Origin: Leisingera thetidis
Lineage (GTDB): Bacteria > Pseudomonadota > Alphaproteobacteria > Rhodobacterales > Rhodobacteraceae
NCBI RefSeq assembly: GCF_025857195.1
Contig: NZ_CP109787.1
Location: forward strand, 2,607,501 to 2,671,500
Direction: 5' to 3'
Length of the DNA: 64,000 bases
Of this stretch, positions 62,849 through 64,000 are shown piece by piece. A program made the translations under genes and the position numbers. Each line of letters begins with the position of its first letter. The stretch's first letter is position 1. Below the pieces are notes generated by a model, which was given only the letters and a program-made list of their open reading frames with translations, searched no databases and was not told the origin of the DNA.

Positions 62849-63984
62849 AGCTTCTTCCTTTTGGAAATCTCCTTGCCGGGACGTGCATCTCCCGCCCCAA
62901 GCATTTCCCCGATTTCATCCTCGAACTGCTCAACCGGCAACCCGAAACTCTCCTCAAATGCGCGCCGCCAGGAAAGGCCCGCCCCTTGTTTCCGCCAGTA
63001 ACTGAATACCGCGTCTTCCCCGTGGCGCGCAGCCAGCACCCGAGCCGCATAATGCGCCAGGTCATAGGCCTCATAGGACAGGCTCTTTCGTTCTTCGCGC
63101 AGGTCCCGCAGCCTGCTCCCTGAAGCTCTGGCTTTCCAGCGCAAAACCTCCATCCGCTCCGGCTTTGCATAGCCATGAGCATCCAGAAACTTTTCGCGCA
63201 CGAGCTCTGCGGCACCTTCATCCAGCCACAAGACGCCTTCCTTGCCCCAGACAGCAGGATGCCGCTTGCGCAGACCGTATTCTCCGGTAACCTCCGCCTG
63301 CCATAGGTGCACATACTCATGGGCGATGACAGGACCAAGCCAGCGGTAGCTGCTCTTCAGCCAATCCTCATCGTAAGCACTCTCTTGCGCCCAGCAAATA
63401 AAGAACATCCCCGGAAATGCCTTGGCCGAGTACCCGCGCTCAATAGTACACGCACGCTGGATCGGTTTCGTAAACCTCACCGGACGCCAGCCAAGCTGCC
63501 GGACCAGTTGCTTCATCTGCCGGGTCATGGCGCTGGCACTGCTGGCCGCTGCGATGCCAGGCCGGGTCGCCATCGGCATCCCCATGTCACGGGTCATAAA
63601 GGTCATCACCTTGCTATGGTTGATCCGCAGAGCCGCTTCGACCAGACTGTCCTGAGCCTGAACCACCGGAGCTTGGCGGCTGGGCAAATACTGTTTCAAA
63701 GAATACCGCAGCACCGGCAGTTCGCGGCACCAATGGACTGCCTCCGCCCTGCTCAGCGGTGGCAGGGCTTGCAGGCCAGCTGGCAGCCTTTCCCCCTGTT
63801 CCTCTTTCATTTGCCGCCAGGCCTGGCGGGTCTTGGGTCCCACAAGCCCATCGGCGGGCCCTGGATCCAACCCCAACCCGGCCAGCTGCCGTTGCACGCA
63901 TTCCACAAACGGATCGGCTGCAGCAGGTGCGGCCTGCACTGCCAAGCCCAGCACCGCAGCGGCAAGCCGGAGAACCAGGATCAT
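62845..63984 (-). CDS. peptidoglycan-binding domain with gluzincin-like metallopeptidase
   Basis: A 379-residue protein with a signal peptide (cut after AAPAAADP). Residues 26-70 form a PG_binding_1-like domain (QRQLAGLGLDPGPADGLVGPKTRQAWRQM). A zinc site HEYVHLWQ lies near 220, and WLDEGAAELVREKF supplies the downstream Glu expected in gluzincins (HExxH + E). The family name is uncertain. It probably acts in the periplasm on cell wall or envelope proteins. It is coupled to the PhzF-like gene by ATGA. Confidence 0.82.
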   Translation of the reverse strand: MILVLRLAAAVLGLAVQAAPAAADPFVECVQRQLAGLGLDPGPADGLVGPKTRQAWRQMKEEQGERLPAGLQALPPLSRAEAVHWCRELPVLRYSLKQYLPSRQAPVVQAQDSLVEAALRINHSKVMTFMTRDMGMPMATRPGIAAASSASAMTRQMKQLVRQLGWRPVRFTKPIQRACTIERGYSAKAFPGMFFICWAQESAYDEDWLKSSYRWLGPVIAHEYVHLWQAEVTGEYGLRKRHPAVWGKEGVLWLDEGAAELVREKFLDAHGYAKPERMEVLRWKARASGSRLRDLREERKSLSYEAYDLAHYAARVLAARHGEDAVFSYWRKQGAGLSWRRAFEESFGLPVEQFEDEIGEMLGAGDARPGKEISKRKKL

Positions 63985-64000
63985 GAAACAGCCTCCCTGA

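Overview
The window reads as chromosomal core DNA of a marine alphaproteobacterium of the Roseobacter group (Rhodobacteraceae), probably close to Leisingera or Phaeobacter. The evidence is high GC, the cell-cycle regulator GcrA, a DUF1467 protein, three DUF6455 proteins, Hint-domain proteins, a tandem DUF1800/DUF1501 pair, and a typical Rhodobacteraceae GC-rich intergenic repeat between argD and argF. I see no rRNA, tRNA, CRISPR array, insertion sequence, integrase or prophage. The genus is inferred, not proven.

Layout. 1-5.0 kb: end of a PiT phosphate permease, then argD-argF-isochorismatase-SDR on the minus strand. 5.3-12.7 kb: two exporters, an ABC-2 permease, gcrA, a YHS protein, a YghU-type glutathione transferase, and a UDG-sseB pair. 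13-17.7 kb: a capsule module kpsT-like, kpsE-like, kdsA and phosphohexomutase, ending at a strong terminator. 17.8-28.4 kb: AsmA, RimO, small cupin and CDGSH proteins, three DUF6455 paralogues, M48/IMPACT, nitroreductase/EI24, DUF1467, methylmalonyl-CoA epimerase, response regulator. 28.5-38.9 kb: DUF1800/DUF1501, aspS, pabB-pabC and carB. 39-47 kb: cytochrome P460, a serine protease, arsH with a small helix-turn-helix-like partner, tdk, and ybjN-proC-csaA-hydroxyacid dehydrogenase. 47-54 kb: 2OG-Fe oxygenase, ubiK, lgt-midA-pgeF, a Hint protein, and lrp/trxB facing apart. 54.4-64 kb: a second Hint protein, a membrane redox-like adenylate cyclase, a winged-helix/ATP sulfurylase/APS kinase fusion, a YafY regulator/hydrolase pair, PhzF, and a peptidoglycan-binding gluzincin-like protein.

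How the genes fit together. argD, argF and carB serve arginine and carbamoyl phosphate synthesis. kpsT/kpsE with kdsA and the phosphomutase point to a Kdo-anchored surface polysaccharide. The Sat/CysC protein makes PAPS, which could sulfate such a polymer, and its N-terminal domain resembles the EPS-associated MarR regulators; this link is inference. lgt with several lipobox proteins covers lipoprotein maturation.

Most unusual points: the winged-helix-Sat-CysC fusion with a perfect 14-bp palindrome just upstream; the six-helix/2Fe-2S/cyclase protein; a hairpin-rich intergenic-type repeat lying in frame inside pabB with a nine-C tract; a family of mosaic palindromic intergenic repeats; the DUF6455 triplet; and several stand-alone micro-proteins.
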